The notes beneath the pieces are model-generated. The model saw only the letters and a list, made by a program, of their open reading frames with translations, ran no database searches and had not been told where the DNA came from. From positions 212-64,211 of the forward strand of contig DJRP01000030.1 of NCBI GenBank assembly GCA_002437815.1: a DNA stretch of 64,000 nucleotides, given 5' to 3'. Origin of the DNA: Collinsella sp. UBA6357 (GTDB lineage: Bacteria > Actinomycetota > Coriobacteriia > Coriobacteriales > Coriobacteriaceae). The position numbers were made by a program, and so were the translations under genes. Below, in pieces: positions 56,293 through 64,000 of this stretch (position 1 is its first letter; each line of letters starts with the position of its first letter).

Positions 56293-57399
56293 ATGGTCGA
56301 AACCTTCTTCTCCCCTTCATTTGGAAATCGTCCCTCGTACCTCGTGGGACGCGGGCAAGTGATCGCGACATTCCTCTCAGGACTCGAACAGGAGCCGGGC
56401 AACCGCGACCGCGCGATGCTCATGCTCGGCCAACGAGGCAGCGGAAAGACCGTTTTGCTTTGGGAGCTTGCCGACCGCGCGCGCAAACTCGGCTTTGTCG
56501 TCGCTACTCCTACCGTTGCCTCAGAGGACATGCTCGAACGCATCGTTGAAAAAATACAAGAAGCGGGCGAACAGTATGTCAACAAGAGGCGGCTGCCCAA
56601 GCTCACGGGCGGCAGCCTGAGCGCTTTCGGTTTCTCGGCAGGCCTCGAGTTCACGCGCGACGTGCAGGAGACCAAAAGCTTCCAGTTCAAACTCACCCAA
56701 CTGGCCCGCACGCTCACCGAGCAGGGGCACGGTATCCTGATCCTCGTCGACGAGCTTCAGGCGAACTCATCGGAGATCAGACAGCTCGTCACCGCATATC
56801 AAGAGCTCGTGGGTGAACGTTTGAATGTCGCCCTCGTCATGGCGGGACTGCCCGGCGCCGTCTCGGCCACACTTAACGACCGCGTGCTCACGTTTCTCAA
56901 CCGTGCCCGCAAGGTAACGCTTGGCCCGCTCGCGCTCGGAGACGTCGATGGCTACTACCAGCGCGCCTTTGCCGAGCTCGAGCTTGATATCCCGAGCGAC
57001 CTTCGTCAGGAAGCCGCCCGTGCGACCGTAGGCTCGCCCTATATGATGCAGCTTGTGGGGTACAACATCGCCAACCGCTGCTCCGCCAGCAGCACGGCGA
57101 CGCCGGAACAGATCGATGGGGCGATCGAAGCCTCGAAGCTCGACTTTGAAAACGACGTGTGCGAGACAACACTCGCCGCGCTCTCGGACCAGGACGTCGC
57201 GTTCTTGGCCGCTATGACCGACGATGAGAGTGGCGCGTCCCGCATCTCCGACATCGCCGAGCGCATGTCGGTCACACCGGACTACGCGCAAAAATATCGC
57301 CGACGTCTTATCGACGCCGGCGTGATCGAAGTCGCCCGAAGGGGGTATGTCAAGTTCGCCGTCCCCTATATGGCGGATTATCTGCGAGTCCGTTACTAG
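56293..57399 (+). CDS. AAA-family ATPase with winged helix
   Basis: 368 residues. Walker A GQRGSGKTV (~46-54), Walker B ILILVDELQ (~148-156), a sensor-like VALVMAGLPGA, and a C-terminal winged-helix region (~285-365; ISDIAERMSVTPDYAQKYRRRLIDAGVIEV). This is the Orc1/Cdc6- or STAND-like ATP-binding family common in actinobacteria, with unknown function. It is a single gene, convergent with DUF4867, preceded by the purine tract. No partner toxin or transposase is visible. Confidence 0.8.
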   Translation: MVETFFSPSFGNRPSYLVGRGQVIATFLSGLEQEPGNRDRAMLMLGQRGSGKTVLLWELADRARKLGFVVATPTVASEDMLERIVEKIQEAGEQYVNKRRLPKLTGGSLSAFGFSAGLEFTRDVQETKSFQFKLTQLARTLTEQGHGILILVDELQANSSEIRQLVTAYQELVGERLNVALVMAGLPGAVSATLNDRVLTFLNRARKVTLGPLALGDVDGYYQRAFAELELDIPSDLRQEAARATVGSPYMMQLVGYNIANRCSASSTATPEQIDGAIEASKLDFENDVCETTLAALSDQDVAFLAAMTDDESGASRISDIAERMSVTPDYAQKYRRRLIDAGVIEVARRGYVKFAVPYMADYLRVRY

Positions 57400-57409
57400 G
57401 AACGACTCC

Positions 57410-58054
57410 CTAATCCACCGCGATGTCGATATTCTTGCCGATCAGACCCACGTAGCCACCCTCGGCCGCCTTGGGGCTGTCGGCATGGCAGAGCACCCAC
57501 TTGTCAGCCTTCCAGTAGCAGTAGGCGTCTCCCGCTTGGACCATATCGTCCGCCGCAACGGGACGCGCCCCGTTGGTACCCGCCGGCAGCGCCACCATTA
57601 CCTGAAAGCCGCCGTCATCGACCATGCAGGGCGTGTAGTGCAGCGTGGTGTTGAAGACCTCGACAACCTTGCCCGCCGGCACGCGGAACGCCTTGACCAG
57701 CGACGTATCGAGCTTTCCGTCCTCAATCTCCCAGCGATGCGCCACGAGCAGGATGAAGTCGCGCGCTCCAAGGTTGAACTCGCTGGCACGGTGATACTCC
57801 AGGCAGTTGAGGCGTGTGTTGTGGCCGTTGCACCAACCGAGCTGGAAGGGACGACCGCCAAACATGAGAAAGCCCAGCTTGTCGGCACCGGCGACTCCTT
57901 CGAGCTCCGGCGCACTCGCCACGTACTTGCTGCCTTCGGGCACGGGCGTGGCGGCAAGCGCCTCAAGCACGGGCGCCGTCAGCTCGCTCGGCGCATCATT
58001 CCAAACGTTGCCGTAGGACTTGAACTCGGGATCATCGACGGAATAGATATGCAT
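57410..58054 (-). CDS. DUF4867-family protein
   Basis: 214 residues, a cupin-like beta protein (MHIYSVDDPEFKSYG; LGWCNGHNTRLNCLEYHRASEFN; GKVVEVFNTTLHYTPC). DUF4867 members occur in carbohydrate loci and resemble small sugar- or lyxose-isomerase-like cupins; catalytic role unproven. The His/Glu set in NGHN...EYH would suit a metal site. The stop lies ten bases from the convergent ATPase stop. Putative operator repeats are upstream. Confidence 0.75.
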   Translation of the reverse strand: MHIYSVDDPEFKSYGNVWNDAPSELTAPVLEALAATPVPEGSKYVASAPELEGVAGADKLGFLMFGGRPFQLGWCNGHNTRLNCLEYHRASEFNLGARDFILLVAHRWEIEDGKLDTSLVKAFRVPAGKVVEVFNTTLHYTPCMVDDGGFQVMVALPAGTNGARPVAADDMVQAGDAYCYWKADKWVLCHADSPKAAEGGYVGLIGKNIDIAVD

Positions 58055-58086
58055 GTTCGCTCCTGTTCGTTTTTTCGGATCGTTAC

Positions 58087-58131
58087 GAACATTCTAGAAC
58101 ACTTATTTCCGAATATGAACATTTATCGGAA
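58087..58131 (-). promoter_or_regulatory. Repeated GAACA operators upstream of DUF4867 gene
   Basis: GAACATTCTAGAAC (58087-58100, containing TTCTAGAA) and a second inverted repeat TTCCGA...TCGGAA (58107-58131) carrying TGAACAT; three GAACA repeats in 45 bases. Confidence 0.5.
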
Positions 58132-58174
58132 TGCATCCGGCAAACGGCGCTCCATGCGCTGCGATCCGTTCCAC

Positions 58175-58293
58175 AAGTGAGTGGACTTTTGAGGATCAGC
58201 CGACTATACCGGACAAGCGAGACTACAAAATCGCAGGTCACGCGATTGACGGACTCATCCATACTCGCCGAAAGCACAAAAGTCCACTCACTT
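58175..58293. repeat. Perfect 17-bp inverted repeat enclosing a shared motif
   Basis: AAGTGAGTGGACTTTTG (58175-58191) and its complement (58277-58293); the loop includes CAAAATCGCAGGT as in the 46135 repeat. It fills most of the 312-bp gap 58055-58366, which has no gene. Confidence 0.88.
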
Positions 58294-58295
58294 AT

Positions 58296-58331
58296 AAAAG
58301 GGGCGGCCGCGCCAAAGCGCAGCCGCCCCAG
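58296..58331 (-). terminator. Terminator after PTS EIIBC copy 3
   Basis: GGGGCGGC and GCCGCCCC arms, then TTTTAT on the minus strand. Confidence 0.88.
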
Positions 58332-58366
58332 AAAACATCGTTTCGCACAATTTGAACCAGGCAAAG

Positions 58367-59794
58367 CTACTCAGCCACAGCCTCCTGCACGGCCTTCTTA
58401 CGCGCAAAGCCCGGCTTTTTGGTGTAGCTCAAGAACACGAGCACAAAGCTCGCGACGACCGCGGCGAACGACCAGAAGATCGCCCAGTACAGACCGGTCG
58501 GATCGTTGGTCGCCGGATTGACGTAAGACGAATAGCCAAAGATGCCAAAACCCGCAAAGCGGTAGGCGCGGGCGCCGGTGAGCGACATGCCGATGCCGGT
58601 GAGACCGCTCACGATGCACGTGATCACAAAGGTGGTGCGGCGGCGCAGCGTGACGCCGTAGAGCGCGGGTTCGATCACGCCCGAGGCGGCCGGGAAGAGC
58701 GATGGGATGCAGTTGTTCTTGACGTTCTCGTCCTTGCTGCGCAGGCGGGTGGCGAGCACGGCACCGATCGCGGCGAAGTTGCAGCCGAAGGTACTCGACA
58801 GCGTGGTATCAAAGCCGATCGTCGAGAGATTGCCCATCACGATCGGAAACACGGCGAAGTGCACGCCCGCCATAAGCACGAGCTGCCAGATGGCGCCGAG
58901 CAGAGCGGCATAGACGATTCCGTTGAGGTTCTCGAGCCACGTGAGCGCGGAGGAGAGCACGTTGGTGAGCGCCGTCACCGCCGGGCCCACGGCAAGTATC
59001 GCCAGCACAAACGTCACCGAGCAGGTAATGAGCGGCACGACGAACGTCTTGGCCTTGTCGGGGATAAAGCGCTTGTAGCGCTTCTCGAACCAGCCCGCAA
59101 AAGCGATCGCCACGATGATGGGGATAGCCGTCGTGGAGTAATCACCGCTGGGCGGCATCATGACGGGAATGCCGAAGAGGCTGTCGTGGGCGGCGGTCGA
59201 TGCCTGCAGCAGGCTCGGATACATCATGCCGGCACCGATGGCCAAACCCTCGATGACGGGAAGATCGAAATGCCTGGAAGCGGTGTAGGCCAAAAGGATC
59301 GGCATGTAATAGAAGAAGCCGTCGGCAAGCGAGTACAGGATGACGTACGTCGAGCTGTCGGTAGGCAGGATGCCAGCCACGGCGAGCAGCGGCAACAACC
59401 CTTTGAACATACCGAGGGCGGCGATGACGCCCAGATAGGGCGCGAAGATCGCCGTCATCATCGCGAAGAACCGCTGCAGCGGGGTCTGGCGCATGTGTGG
59501 CACGTCGTCGCCCTCGTCGACGTCGATGGCGCCGGCACCGGTGATGCCCGCGACCTTGCAGACCGCGTCGTAGACCGGCGTGACGTGCGAGCCGATAATG
59601 ACCTGCGTCTGCCCGGCGACGTTGAAGAGCCCGGCGACGCCCGGCGTGGCCTTGAGCTCCTCGGTCTGCACCTTGCCGTTGTCCTTCAGGACAAAACGCA
59701 ATCTGGTCACGCAGTGCGTGAGGGAGCCGATGTTCGCCGGTCCGCCCACCAACTCGACGATTGTCCGCGCCAGCGGTTCGTAATCCGTTGCCAT
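58367..59794 (-). CDS. PTS EIIBC permease, copy 3
   Basis: 475 residues. EIIB Cys in LTHCVTRLRFVL; the EIIC has GVIEPALYGVTLRRR. No EIIA domain. It is more divergent from copies 1 and 2 than they are from each other. It sits downstream of luxS and upstream of DUF4867 on the same strand but is bounded by its own terminator. The substrate is probably a beta-glucoside or related disaccharide. Confidence 0.92.
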   Translation of the reverse strand: MATDYEPLARTIVELVGGPANIGSLTHCVTRLRFVLKDNGKVQTEELKATPGVAGLFNVAGQTQVIIGSHVTPVYDAVCKVAGITGAGAIDVDEGDDVPHMRQTPLQRFFAMMTAIFAPYLGVIAALGMFKGLLPLLAVAGILPTDSSTYVILYSLADGFFYYMPILLAYTASRHFDLPVIEGLAIGAGMMYPSLLQASTAAHDSLFGIPVMMPPSGDYSTTAIPIIVAIAFAGWFEKRYKRFIPDKAKTFVVPLITCSVTFVLAILAVGPAVTALTNVLSSALTWLENLNGIVYAALLGAIWQLVLMAGVHFAVFPIVMGNLSTIGFDTTLSSTFGCNFAAIGAVLATRLRSKDENVKNNCIPSLFPAASGVIEPALYGVTLRRRTTFVITCIVSGLTGIGMSLTGARAYRFAGFGIFGYSSYVNPATNDPTGLYWAIFWSFAAVVASFVLVFLSYTKKPGFARKKAVQEAVAE

Positions 59795-59884
59795 ATGCCT
59801 ACCTCGTCATGTTCCTAAACGTTGAACAAACTATCGGGGCAAAGCATACCGAGCCCAGCGCATCAAAAGCGTAACGAGCCGCTC

Positions 59885-60373
59885 CTAGGCCGTCTGGTAA
59901 TGCAGGTGCTTCTCGTCGATGTCCGCCAGATCGCGGTCGAGGTAGCGGCGGGCGAGCCAGTTTGCCATGGGCAGGTTCTGATCGAGGTAGTTGCCACACT
60001 CCTCGGGCGCGGCGCCGGGAACGGCGCCTTCGAAACCGGCGACGAACTCGAAGAGCTCGCGCACGAGCGGCAGGATCTCCTCACTCGTCACCTCGCCAAA
60101 AACCACCAGATAAAAGCCGGTGCGACAGCCCATGGGGCCAAAATAGACAATACGGCTCGACCAGGTGGCATGGTTGCGCAAAAACGTCGCACCCAGGTGC
60201 TCGATCGTGTGGCACTCGGCGGTGTTCATGACCGGCTCCATATTGGGACGGGTCAGGCGCAGGTCGAACGTGGTCACCGCGGCGCCGGTCGCCGGGTCGC
60301 GGTCGATACGGCTCACGTAGACACCCGGCTCAAGCAGCAGATGGTTGACGGAAAAGCTGGCGATACGCTCCAT
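59885..60373 (-). CDS. luxS: S-ribosylhomocysteine lyase LuxS
   Basis: 162 residues with the full metal-binding set (HTIEH and, later, EECGNY), and the N-terminal IASFSVNHLLLEPGVYVSR. It cleaves S-ribosylhomocysteine to homocysteine and the AI-2 precursor. The start at 60373 follows GAGGAGG. It lies directly downstream of a long inverted repeat. Confidence 0.97.
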   Translation of the reverse strand: MERIASFSVNHLLLEPGVYVSRIDRDPATGAAVTTFDLRLTRPNMEPVMNTAECHTIEHLGATFLRNHATWSSRIVYFGPMGCRTGFYLVVFGEVTSEEILPLVRELFEFVAGFEGAVPGAAPEECGNYLDQNLPMANWLARRYLDRDLADIDEKHLHYQTA

Positions 60374-60396
60374 GGCGGCCTCCTCGGTCGATGCGT

Positions 60397-60480
60397 TATT
60401 TAGGACGGGGTCAATTTGCGCATCCGGCATCCGGTACGTACCAGATGGCCGGATGCGCATCGTGGACCCCGTCCTAAATA
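60397..60480. repeat. 84-bp near-complete inverted repeat across the FGGY kinase stop
   Basis: Outer arms TATTTAGGACGGGGTC (60397-60412) and complement (60465-60480); inner arms TGCGCATCCGGC (60417-60428) and complement (60448-60459); centre GGTACGTACC. The kinase stop codon lies in the right arm, and luxS starts 24 bases beyond the left. Confidence 0.9.
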
Positions 60481-61961
60481 TACGCGATGGTGGCGGCGAG
60501 GGCGTGGCGCCATCCGGCGATCTTGGCCGCACGCGTCTCGTCGTCCATCGAGGGCTCGACCACGCCGCGCGCGCCGTAGACGTTGACCACGTCGCGTGTG
60601 TACATCCCGAGCGCGATGCCGCAGGTCCAAGCCGCACCCAGACCGCTCATCTCGTCGTTGCTGGCGATACGGATCGGCGAGCCCGTAAGGTCGCTCTCGA
60701 ACTGCATGAGATAGGCGTCGCGCGTGGGGCCGCCGTCGACGCGCAGCTCGGCAAGGGCTGCGCCAGAATCCTCGACCATCGCATCGATCACGTCGAAGAT
60801 CTGGTAGGCGATCGACTCGTCGGCCGCCTTCACGAACTCCGCGCGCCCGGTAGTGCGCGTCATGCCGAAGACGCAGCCCTCGGCGTCACTCGCCCAATGC
60901 GGTGCGCCCAGGCCGGTGAAGGCCGGCACGAAGTACACATGGCTCGTAGGGTTTGCCGCATAGCAGAGATCGGTGACTTCCTCAGGGTTGTCGATAAGTT
61001 CCAGGTCGTCGCGCAGCCACGTCTTGACGGCGCCGGCATAGCTTACGTTGCCCTCGAGCACGTACTCGGTCACTCCGCCCATACGCCAGGCAAGCGAGCT
61101 CGAAAGCCCGTGCGAGGAAGCCACAAACGCATCACCGACGTTCATCATGACCGAGCTGCCGGTGCCATAGGTGGCCTTTGCCATGCCGCGGCTATGGCAT
61201 CCCTGGGCAAAGAGCGCCGCGTGAGAATCGCCGAGCACGCCGTGGATGGGCACGGATGCTGGCAAAAAGCCGCCCAGGTCCGTGGTGCCGAACAACCCGT
61301 CGGAATCCGTGACCGTGGGCAGGCACACCGAATCGATGCCGAAATCCCGGCAGATCTGCTCGCTCCAGCAGCCGTGGCGCAGATCGAACAGCTGCGTGCG
61401 GCTGGCGTTGGACCAGTCGCAGCGAAACTCCGCTCCGCCCGTGAGCGTCCAGACCACCCAGGCGTCGATAGTGCCCAGGCACAGTTCCCCTGCCGCCGCG
61501 GCCTCGGCAGCTGCCGGGACGTTAGCCAGAATCCAGGCCATCTTACCCGCGGGATAGTAGGGCGAGAGCACCAGACCCGTCACGTCGCGCACGCGCTCGG
61601 CCACGCCCTCGCGAGCGGCCAGGCCATCGCATAGTTCGCGGGCGCGGGCACACTGCCACACCACGGCATCGCACACCGGCTCGCCCGTCACGCGGTTCCA
61701 GGCAACCGTGGTCTCGCGTTGGTTGGAGATGCCGACACCTGCGATATCGGCGGGATCGACCCCCGTCTCTTCCACCACGGCGCGCGCCACGGCCAGCACG
61801 TTGGCCGCGATCTCGGCCGGATCATGGCTCACCCAGCCGGCCTCGTTGACGATCTGCCTATGCGCACGGTCGCAGCGGTGAATCAGATGCCCGCCCTCAT
61901 CCACCAGCAAGGCCTTGGTGCCCTGCGTGGACTGATCGATACCGATGATGTAGCGGCCCAT
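60474..61961 (-). CDS. FGGY-family carbohydrate kinase (GlpK-like)
   Basis: 495 residues of the ribulokinase/glycerokinase fold. It has GIDQSTQGTKALLVDEGG, GVGISNQRETTVAWNRVTGE, TYGTGSSVMMN and LRVDGGPTRDAYLMQFESD. The N-terminal half is closest to glycerol kinase, but the altered phosphate motif and the DGGPTRDAYLMQF region are more like pentulose kinases, and it lies after a split transketolase, so a pentulose substrate is possible. The start follows AAAGGGG. Confidence 0.78.
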   Translation of the reverse strand: MGRYIIGIDQSTQGTKALLVDEGGHLIHRCDRAHRQIVNEAGWVSHDPAEIAANVLAVARAVVEETGVDPADIAGVGISNQRETTVAWNRVTGEPVCDAVVWQCARARELCDGLAAREGVAERVRDVTGLVLSPYYPAGKMAWILANVPAAAEAAAAGELCLGTIDAWVVWTLTGGAEFRCDWSNASRTQLFDLRHGCWSEQICRDFGIDSVCLPTVTDSDGLFGTTDLGGFLPASVPIHGVLGDSHAALFAQGCHSRGMAKATYGTGSSVMMNVGDAFVASSHGLSSSLAWRMGGVTEYVLEGNVSYAGAVKTWLRDDLELIDNPEEVTDLCYAANPTSHVYFVPAFTGLGAPHWASDAEGCVFGMTRTTGRAEFVKAADESIAYQIFDVIDAMVEDSGAALAELRVDGGPTRDAYLMQFESDLTGSPIRIASNDEMSGLGAAWTCGIALGMYTRDVVNVYGARGVVEPSMDDETRAAKIAGWRHALAATIAYI

Positions 61962-61982
61962 GGCCACCCCTTTCAAGTAAAG

Positions 61983-62022
61983 AAAGACGGCGGGCCGGCT
62001 CACGGGAGCGGCCAGCCGTCTT
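61983..62022 (-). terminator. Terminator between transketolase and kinase genes
   Basis: AAGACGGC...GCCGTCTT stem with bulges, flanked by T/A-rich DNA on both sides. Confidence 0.75.
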
Positions 62023-62064
62023 TTGGTTAAGCTCGTCTTTTGAGCAACGGATGATCCCCTTGCC

Positions 62065-63006
62065 CTATTTCTCGGGAAGGAACTCGGCAACCGTCTTGGC
62101 AATGCCTTCGCCGGTGAGCCCGTAGTGGGCGAAGACCTCGGGCGAGGTGCCGGTGATGACCGGCGCGTCGGGCAGAGAGAGGCACTTGACCGGGCGCGGG
62201 CAGCGCTCGCCCACGACCTGCGCGACCATGGAGCCCAGACCGCCGAAGGGGCTGTGCTCCTCGACCGTCACCACGGCACGGGCGCCCGTCGCGACCTTGA
62301 CGACGGCCTCGGCGTCGAGCGGCTTCACGCAGTACATGTCGAGCACGGTAGCCGAGATGCCCTGCTCGGCGAGCAGGTCGGCGGCGTCGATAGCAGGCTT
62401 GACCATCTCGCCGCAGGCAACGATGGCCACGTCGGAACCCTCGCGCACCCAGGTGGCGCGATCGAGCTCGAAGGGCACGTCCTGCTCGGTATAAATGTCC
62501 TCGACCGGGTTGCGGCCGATACGGATATAGGCCGGCTTCTCGTCCTTAAGCAGCGCACGCACAAGCGCAGCGGTCTGGAAGCGGTCGCTCGGGGCGTAGA
62601 CGCGCATATTGGGAATCGCGCTCATGGCCGCGTAATCCTGGCAGGAGTGATGGCTCATGCCCAGCGCGCCGTAGGACACGCCCGAGGAGATGCCGATCAG
62701 CTTGACATTGGTGTTGGAGTAGGCGACATCGACCTTGCACTGCTCATAGGAGCGGGCAGCGATGAACGATGCCGGCGAGGCGGCCCAGGCCTTCTTGCCG
62801 CAGGCGGCAAGACCGGCCGAGATGCTCACCAGATCCTGCTCGGCGATACCCACCTCGATAGCCTGCTCGGGATACTGCTCGAAAAACGGCGTGAGCGAGG
62901 CGGAGCCGCGCGAGTCCGAGCACAGGACCACGAGGTCTTTGTCGGTCGCGGCGGCCTCGAGCAGGGTATCGCAGATAGCCTTGCGATTAGCGATCTTGTT
63001 AGCCAT
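62065..63006 (-). CDS. Transketolase, C-terminal subunit
   Basis: 313 residues: the pyrimidine-binding and C-terminal domains of transketolase (EVGIAEQDLVSISAGLAACG; SHHSCQDYAAMSAIPNMRV; VTVEEHSPFGGLGSMVAQVV). Its start overlaps the N-terminal subunit gene by eight bases, with GGAGG inside that gene, so the two are made together. It converts pentose phosphates in the non-oxidative pentose pathway. Confidence 0.93.
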   Translation of the reverse strand: MANKIANRKAICDTLLEAAATDKDLVVLCSDSRGSASLTPFFEQYPEQAIEVGIAEQDLVSISAGLAACGKKAWAASPASFIAARSYEQCKVDVAYSNTNVKLIGISSGVSYGALGMSHHSCQDYAAMSAIPNMRVYAPSDRFQTAALVRALLKDEKPAYIRIGRNPVEDIYTEQDVPFELDRATWVREGSDVAIVACGEMVKPAIDAADLLAEQGISATVLDMYCVKPLDAEAVVKVATGARAVVTVEEHSPFGGLGSMVAQVVGERCPRPVKCLSLPDAPVITGTSPEVFAHYGLTGEGIAKTVAEFLPEK

Positions 63007-63835
63007 TGATGGCCTCCTTGTGAGCAGCAAAATCGGCGACGATCTGAGCGTACTCCTCGTCGTTGGGCAGATGGTGATGCCAGCTGGCCTTGTTCTCCAT
63101 GACCGGGGAGCCGTAGCCCTTCACCGTGTTGAGGATGATGGCCGTGGGCTTGCCCTTCGTCTCGGCGGCAAGCGTCAGCGCGGCGTCGATGGCCTGGATG
63201 TCGTTACCGGGAATGGACAGCACGTTCCACCCAAAGGCCGCCCAGCGCTCCTCCTGGGAGTCCTGCTTCATGACGTCCTCGGTGTTACCGCTGATCTGCA
63301 GACGGTTGCGGTCGACGAGCGCGCACAGGTTGTCGAGCTTGTAGTTGCCGCCGCTCATGGCACCTTCCCAAACAGAGCCCTCGGCCAGCTCGCCATCGCC
63401 CATGATGGTGTAGACGCGGTAGTCGCGACCGTCCATCTTGCCGGCGAGCGCCATGCCCACCGCCACGGGCAGGCCGTGGCCGAGCGAACCGGAGTTCATC
63501 TCGATACCGCACAACTTGTTGTTGGGGTGACCGATATAGGGGCTGCCGAACTTGGAGAAACGCGCCTTGACGTCATCGAGGTCCAAAAAGCCCTCGTGGC
63601 ACAGCACGGCGTAGTACGCCTCCATGGCGTGGCCCTTGGACAGCACAAAGCGGTCGCGGTCGGGATCGTCGACCGTAGCGGGCGTGATGTTGAGATGGTT
63701 GGCATACAGGGTCATGAGCGCGTCGATCACCGACATGTCGCCGCCGATATGACCGCCGGCGCCGGCCATGATGATGTCGACACAGTCGCGGCGCAGGTCC
63801 CAGCGCAGGGACTCAAGCTCTTCGATAGTTGCCAC
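62999..63835 (-). CDS. Transketolase, N-terminal subunit (thiamine-diphosphate domain)
   Basis: 278 residues: ThDP-binding domain with DIIMAGAGGHIGGDMSVID, SGSLGHGLPVAVGMALAGK, YTIMGDGELAEGSVWEGAMSGG (in parts: MGDGELAEG) and LVDRNRLQISG. The GTG start follows AAGGGAG. Split transketolases such as this are common in anaerobes. Confidence 0.94.
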   Translation of the reverse strand: MATIEELESLRWDLRRDCVDIIMAGAGGHIGGDMSVIDALMTLYANHLNITPATVDDPDRDRFVLSKGHAMEAYYAVLCHEGFLDLDDVKARFSKFGSPYIGHPNNKLCGIEMNSGSLGHGLPVAVGMALAGKMDGRDYRVYTIMGDGELAEGSVWEGAMSGGNYKLDNLCALVDRNRLQISGNTEDVMKQDSQEERWAAFGWNVLSIPGNDIQAIDAALTLAAETKGKPTAIILNTVKGYGSPVMENKASWHHHLPNDEEYAQIVADFAAHKEAING

Positions 63836-63879
63836 GAAAAACTCCCTTCAGAGTGTTGCTAAGCAGATGGACGAGGTCG

Positions 63880-64000
63880 TTACTCCCCGCGGAGATAGGC
63901 CTTGACGTCCTCCTCGATGGGGTCGTACAGATCGGGCTGAATGCCGATGTACTTGCAGGCCTCGTAGAGCACCGGCACCACGTTGGCATGGATGGCCACG
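63880..64000 (-). CDS. 3' end of an unidentified gene (partial)
   Basis: The last ~40 codons before the right edge read in one frame to a TAA at 63882-63880, ending VKAYLRGE. It lies 44 bases upstream of the transketolase gene and is probably the preceding operon member (PVLYEACKYIGIQPDLYDP is visible). I could not name the family from this tail. Confidence 0.6.
   Translation of the reverse strand, partial: VAIHANVVPVLYEACKYIGIQPDLYDPIEEDVKAYLRGE

Overview
The window looks like the chromosome of a gut actinobacterium of class Coriobacteriia, most likely Collinsella. The reasons are the high GC content, the actinobacterial dnaK-grpE-dnaJ-hspR order, several EIIBC-type PTS permeases with 6-phospho-beta-glucosidases, and nickel hydrogenase maturation genes. 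The genus is inferred from gene content and style; no marker gene such as 16S rRNA is present. I saw no rRNA, tRNA, CRISPR array, transposase gene or prophage.

Layout. 0-7 kb: minus-strand ABC exporter pair and the heat-shock operon dnaK-grpE-dnaJ-hspR. 7-12 kb: a small ferredoxin, then de novo NAD synthesis nadA-nadB-nadC plus the repressor niaR, with a strong palindromic operator over the nadA promoter. 12-20.4 kb: a 2,092-residue wall-linked surface protein, divergent from a LytTR/GHKL two-component pair. 20.4-22.5 kb: a degenerate uracil-DNA-glycosylase-like protein, thioredoxin and a lipoprotein amidase. 22.7-28.8 kb: nickel block (82-residue His-rich protein, nikR, hypF, hypC, hypD, hypE); hypF carries an in-frame 198-bp insertion flanked by inverted repeats. 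28.9-31 kb: phosphatase, lipoprotein and EIIA(Glc).

31-62 kb is mostly carbohydrate use: two GH1 6-phospho-beta-glucosidases, three EIIBC permeases without their own EIIA, an AraC regulator, a BglG/LicT antiterminator, and cytoplasmic-looking GH106-like, apiosidase-like, DUF1593 and alpha/beta-hydrolase enzymes. The free EIIA at 30.5 kb could phosphorylate all three EIIBC proteins. The two GH1 genes, 22 kb apart, share an upstream promoter with identical spacing of four elements, so they are probably co-activated, perhaps by the AraC protein next to one of them. Interspersed are Fic, pyrE, a ROK kinase, a HicB-like protein, a membrane LuxR regulator and an AAA ATPase. 59.9-64 kb: luxS, an FGGY kinase and a split transketolase, then the end of an unidentified gene.

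The intergenic DNA is unusually rich in inverted repeats. At least two families recur within the window: a ~100-bp multi-stem element (3118 and 32061) and a small stem with a conserved 19-nt loop (44718 and 51621). Several long perfect inverted repeats also occur (46135, 49529, 49873, 58175, 60397), four non-coding loci share a short motif, and the hypF insertion may be a further family. These repeats, the hypF insertion and the twin GH1 promoters are the most novel-looking signals.
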